Part shown: positions 61,609-64,000 of the stretch, piece after piece | Position numbering within the stretch: the stretch's first letter is position 1 | Layout of the letters: every line of letters starts with the position of its first letter | Assembly: GCF_002743375.1 (NCBI RefSeq) | Contig: NZ_PDZC01000004.1 | Span: 1-64,000, forward strand | Direction of reading: 5' to 3' | Origin: Sporosarcina sp. P34 | GTDB taxonomy: Bacteria > Bacillota > Bacilli > Bacillales_A > Planococcaceae | DNA: 64,000 nucleotides | Made by a program: the position numbers and the translations under genes | The notes under the pieces: generated by a model | What the model was told of the DNA's origin: nothing | The model's database searches: none | Seen by the model: the letters and a program-made list of their open reading frames with translations, nothing else

Positions 61609-63083
61609 CCGTGCTCACCAACTGCTAATCGATACGAATGAATAGCTCGCACCGTACAATCATAGACCCCTTTACCGATCAACTTGCCGAGTTGAGTAAT
61701 GGGCCCTGCGTACGGCAAGTATTCTCCTTGTTGTGTAGATGCGATCAACACGCTATCTGTCGAAGTACCTGTAGCGACTGTGCCAGATTCTGGATCTTTC
61801 ACTTGCTCGTCTTGTAGTGCTTTCACTTTCGCTTCTGTTGCGGTAATCAACGCTTGGACGAAAGCTTCTTCACTTAATTCACCATTAACGAATACCCATG
61901 TATTGATCGTGCCTATGTAAGGAATATCTTCACGTTGCCAAGACTTTGAAACATCCACCGCGTTTCCAACACCTGCTGTCACCGCCACGACAATCGAGCC
62001 GAACTCTCCTTCGTACTCTTCTACTTCAACATGCTCGGGACTAACCGCTGTCATCATGGCGACTGTATCTGTCAGATGATAGCCAAGCGTACGCAAATAG
62101 TCCGTGTTCTCCCGTTGAACATCATCAATCATATAATCCGCACGTACGCCTCGATTGACGAATGTCTTGTACCAGCCAAGTCCCGCATTATGGACAGCGG
62201 AAGAAATCGTCTTCAGCGATTGGCTGGATTGCAACAATACGTGATCTTCCTTAATCGTTATGTCTGCCTTCTTTACAGAAAATAGCTCTACCTTTTCTTG
62301 CAAGTTCGGCAACAGCGTCATTTGAGGCTTCGGCATTTCAGGATGGGGCTGTGTTTTGACGCGCGCATTGTATACGTGATGAATTTCAGGTTCCAGTACG
62401 ACGTCTTGCGGCACACCGATTGATGCTACTTCTCCATTCTTTAATAGCAACAGACGATCGCAATACAGAGCAGCGAGATTGATATCATGGAATACCGAAA
62501 TAACCGTAATCCCCTTCTGTCTCGCTTGATTACGGATCGTATCGAGCAATTGTTGCTGATGCGCGATGTCGAGGTGATTTGTCGGTTCATCCAATAATAA
62601 AATAGGTGCTTGCTGGGCAAGTGCTTGTGCAACAAATACGCGTTGTTGCTCGCCGCCTGACAATAATTCAATGGCGGTATTTTCGTATCGCGTGACACCT
62701 GTATGATTCATCGCTTCTTGTACCGCCTGCTCGTCAAACTCCGACCAACTTGAAAAAATTCCGGTCTGATACGGATAACGACCTAGAGCGACAGTGTCTT
62801 TGACGCTATGGGAAAAGGCATGGGCATGAAGCTGCGGCAAGACGGCTACTTGCTGTGCGAATTGTTTCTGCGTATAGGCACCAGAAGGCTTTCCGGCAAT
62901 CATGACCTTCCCGCTTTGTTTCGGCAAAATCCCCGATATAATTTTCAGTAATGTAGATTTCCCGCTACCATTCGGTCCTAAAATTCCGAGAACTTCTCCT
63001 TTTTCCACGTGGAACGACACATTTCGCACAATCGGTTCTCTCCCGTAGCCTCCCGACAAATTGTCCACTTGCAACATCTTCAC
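61605..63083 (-). CDS. BtuD-CbiZ fusion: cobamide ABC ATPase with adenosylcobinamide amidohydrolase
   Basis: 492 residues. N-terminal ABC ATPase (about 1-240): Walker A GPNGSGKST, signature LSGGEQQR, Walker B ILLLDEPTNHLD, switch His in SVFHDINLA. After a linker, the C-terminal CbiZ domain (about 275-490; with DYMIDDV and AVTAGVGNAVD) cleaves the side-chain amide of cobinamide or pseudo-cobamides so the ring can be rebuilt. Same layout as B. subtilis YvrA. Works with BtuC upstream. Confidence 0.93.
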   Translation of the reverse strand: MKMLQVDNLSGGYGREPIVRNVSFHVEKGEVLGILGPNGSGKSTLLKIISGILPKQSGKVMIAGKPSGAYTQKQFAQQVAVLPQLHAHAFSHSVKDTVALGRYPYQTGIFSSWSEFDEQAVQEAMNHTGVTRYENTAIELLSGGEQQRVFVAQALAQQAPILLLDEPTNHLDIAHQQQLLDTIRNQARQKGITVISVFHDINLAALYCDRLLLLKNGEVASIGVPQDVVLEPEIHHVYNARVKTQPHPEMPKPQMTLLPNLQEKVELFSVKKADITIKEDHVLLQSSQSLKTISSAVHNAGLGWYKTFVNRGVRADYMIDDVQRENTDYLRTLGYHLTDTVAMMTAVSPEHVEVEEYEGEFGSIVVAVTAGVGNAVDVSKSWQREDIPYIGTINTWVFVNGELSEEAFVQALITATEAKVKALQDEQVKDPESGTVATGTSTDSVLIASTQQGEYLPYAGPITQLGKLIGKGVYDCTVRAIHSYRLAVGEHG

Positions 63084-64000
63084 ATCGCTCCTTTTCTACG
63101 TTGTTTGTAAAAGATATAGGCAAACACCGGAGCGCCAATGAATGCGGTAATGACACCGACCGGTAATTCCGCCGGTGAAATAATCGTTCGTGCTACGAGA
63201 TCGCAAATGATCAATAATGAAGCACCGTTACATAATGATAATGGCAATACGTGACGGTGATCGGAGCCCCATAACATCCGTGTCATATGCGGTACAACTA
63301 GGCCTACAAAGCCGATGGTTCCAGACACGGCAACAGCGGAACCAGTTAATACCGATCCCCCTAGCAAAATCATCAATTTACGTTGTTTGACATTGACTCC
63401 AAGATGATGCGCACGTTCTTCACCGAATAATAGAGCATTCAATTCACGGCGATTAAGCCACAGCATACATGTACCGATGAAGAAAAATGGCAGGACCATC
63501 AGAATATAGTTCCAGCCGCGCATCGATACACTACCAAGCAGCCAACCGACAATCTGACGAAGTTCTTCTTGCGTTAATGCAATCATCAGCGACAGCACGG
63601 AGCCGAGAAAAGAACCGAAAATAATTCCTGTTAAAATGATCGTCTCCATTTTCATTGACCGGTCTACCATTCGAGCAAAACCAATCACTAAAAACATCGT
63701 GATTGCGGCACCCATCATACTAAATACAGGTAAGGTGAACGCGCCAAGAATCGGTAGCGATATACCAAAAAAGAGTGTAATCACGGCGCCGACAGAGGCA
63801 CCGGATGACACTCCGAGGGTGTAAGGATCAGCTAATGGGTTTTTCAAAAGCCCTTGAAACGCGGCTCCTGATATAGCCAGTGAGGCACCGACAATTCCTG
63901 CCAGCAACACACGCGGCATACGGATCTTCCACAAAATATTACTTGCGGTCGCGTCCGCTTGATTCCATAGCGTCTCTATTGGTATTTTCACTGTACCGAT
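63080..64000 (-). CDS. Cobamide ABC transporter permease BtuC (5' end outside window)
   Basis: FecCD-type permease, YvrB-like, at least 307 residues in the window. The frame stays open to position 64000, so the true start and first helix lie beyond; the ATG at 63991 is internal. RMPRVLLAGIVGASLAISG, NPLADPYTLGVSSGA, GFVGLVVPHMTRMLWG (the coupling loop) and a basic C-terminus are typical. First visible gene of the cobalamin operon; an upstream binding protein and cobalamin riboswitch, if any, are outside. Confidence 0.93.
   Translation of the reverse strand: MGTVKIPIETLWNQADATASNILWKIRMPRVLLAGIVGASLAISGAAFQGLLKNPLADPYTLGVSSGASVGAVITLFFGISLPILGAFTLPVFSMMGAAITMFLVIGFARMVDRSMKMETIILTGIIFGSFLGSVLSLMIALTQEELRQIVGWLLGSVSMRGWNYILMVLPFFFIGTCMLWLNRRELNALLFGEERAHHLGVNVKQRKLMILLGGSVLTGSAVAVSGTIGFVGLVVPHMTRMLWGSDHRHVLPLSLCNGASLLIICDLVARTIISPAELPVGVITAFIGAPVFAYIFYKQRRKGAM

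Noticed and set aside
55974..64000. Cobalamin riboswitch for the B12 operon
   Set aside because: All gaps inside the visible operon are too small; the 5' end of the operon is beyond the right edge.

Overview
This window comes from a spore-forming, flagellated, aerobic low-to-mid GC Firmicute, most likely Sporosarcina or a close Planococcaceae relative. It carries five sporulation genes (spoIIID, spoIIQ, spoIID, spoIIR, spo0F) and the flagellar pair flhO/flhP. Its gene order matches, almost gene for gene and from memory, the Bacillus subtilis block spoIIID-mbl-flhO-flhP-fabZ ... spoIIQ-spoIID-murAA-ywzB-atp-upp-glyA-ywlG-ywlF-ywlE-ywlD-ywlC-spoIIR-prmC-prfA-tdk-rpmE-rho-glpX-murAB-ywjH-fbaA-spo0F-ywjG-pyrG-rpoE-acdA-fadF. 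Nearly every gene is on the minus strand. The two clear plus-strand genes are a DUF2529 gene (ywjG-like) and an iron-type alcohol dehydrogenase.

Layout. 1-650: intergenic repeat array. 0.7-5.5 kb: lipoprotein, hypothetical gene, fabZ, epuA-like gene, flhP, flhO, mbl. 5.7-8.2 kb: glpK and a second repeat array inserted between mbl and spoIIID. 8.3-12.1 kb: spoIIQ, spoIID, murAA, ywzB. 12.2-19.4 kb: complete F1Fo ATP synthase operon atpIBEFHAGDC. 19.6-29.1 kb: wecB, upp, repeat array, glyA, ywlG, rpiB, a chemoreceptor, ywlE, mntP-like gene, ywlC, spoIIR. 29.1-41.9 kb: prmC, prfA, tdk, array, rpmE, rho, glpX, murAB, transaldolase, fbaA, spo0F, ywjG, pyrG, rpoE. 42.8-54.1 kb: acyl-CoA degradation operon (EtfD/FadF, thiolase, HBD, two acyl-CoA dehydrogenases, TetR regulator, cobalamin-dependent IcmF). 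54.4-55.6 kb: alcohol dehydrogenase, then an array. 56-64 kb: cobalamin salvage and uptake operon (BtuC, BtuD-CbiZ, CbiB, CobD, CobU, CobQ, CobS, CobC, a short CobU-like protein, PduO adenosyltransferase), which could supply adenosylcobalamin to the nearby IcmF.

The most unusual content is between genes. Five intergenic arrays consist of GAGCG cores spaced almost exactly 21 bp apart (two DNA helical turns) and are organised into higher-order repeats of 42, 63, 144 or 165 bp. A sixth array has an unrelated core (ACCGCGC) but the same exact 21-bp phase. Many GAGCGG cores contain 5'-AGCGG-3', the Chi sequence of B. subtilis AddAB. A separate family of 60-165 bp imperfect palindromes occupies other gaps, including internally deleted copies.

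Other points of interest: a stem that would sequester the spoIIR ribosome binding site on read-through mRNA, with a SigF/SigG-like promoter placed to bypass it; CTP synthase with Ser instead of the catalytic glutaminase Cys; a CobQ that lacks its whole glutaminase domain; and two CobU-like proteins with complementary losses. All positions were read by eye. Promoter, operator and terminator calls are pattern matches without experimental support.
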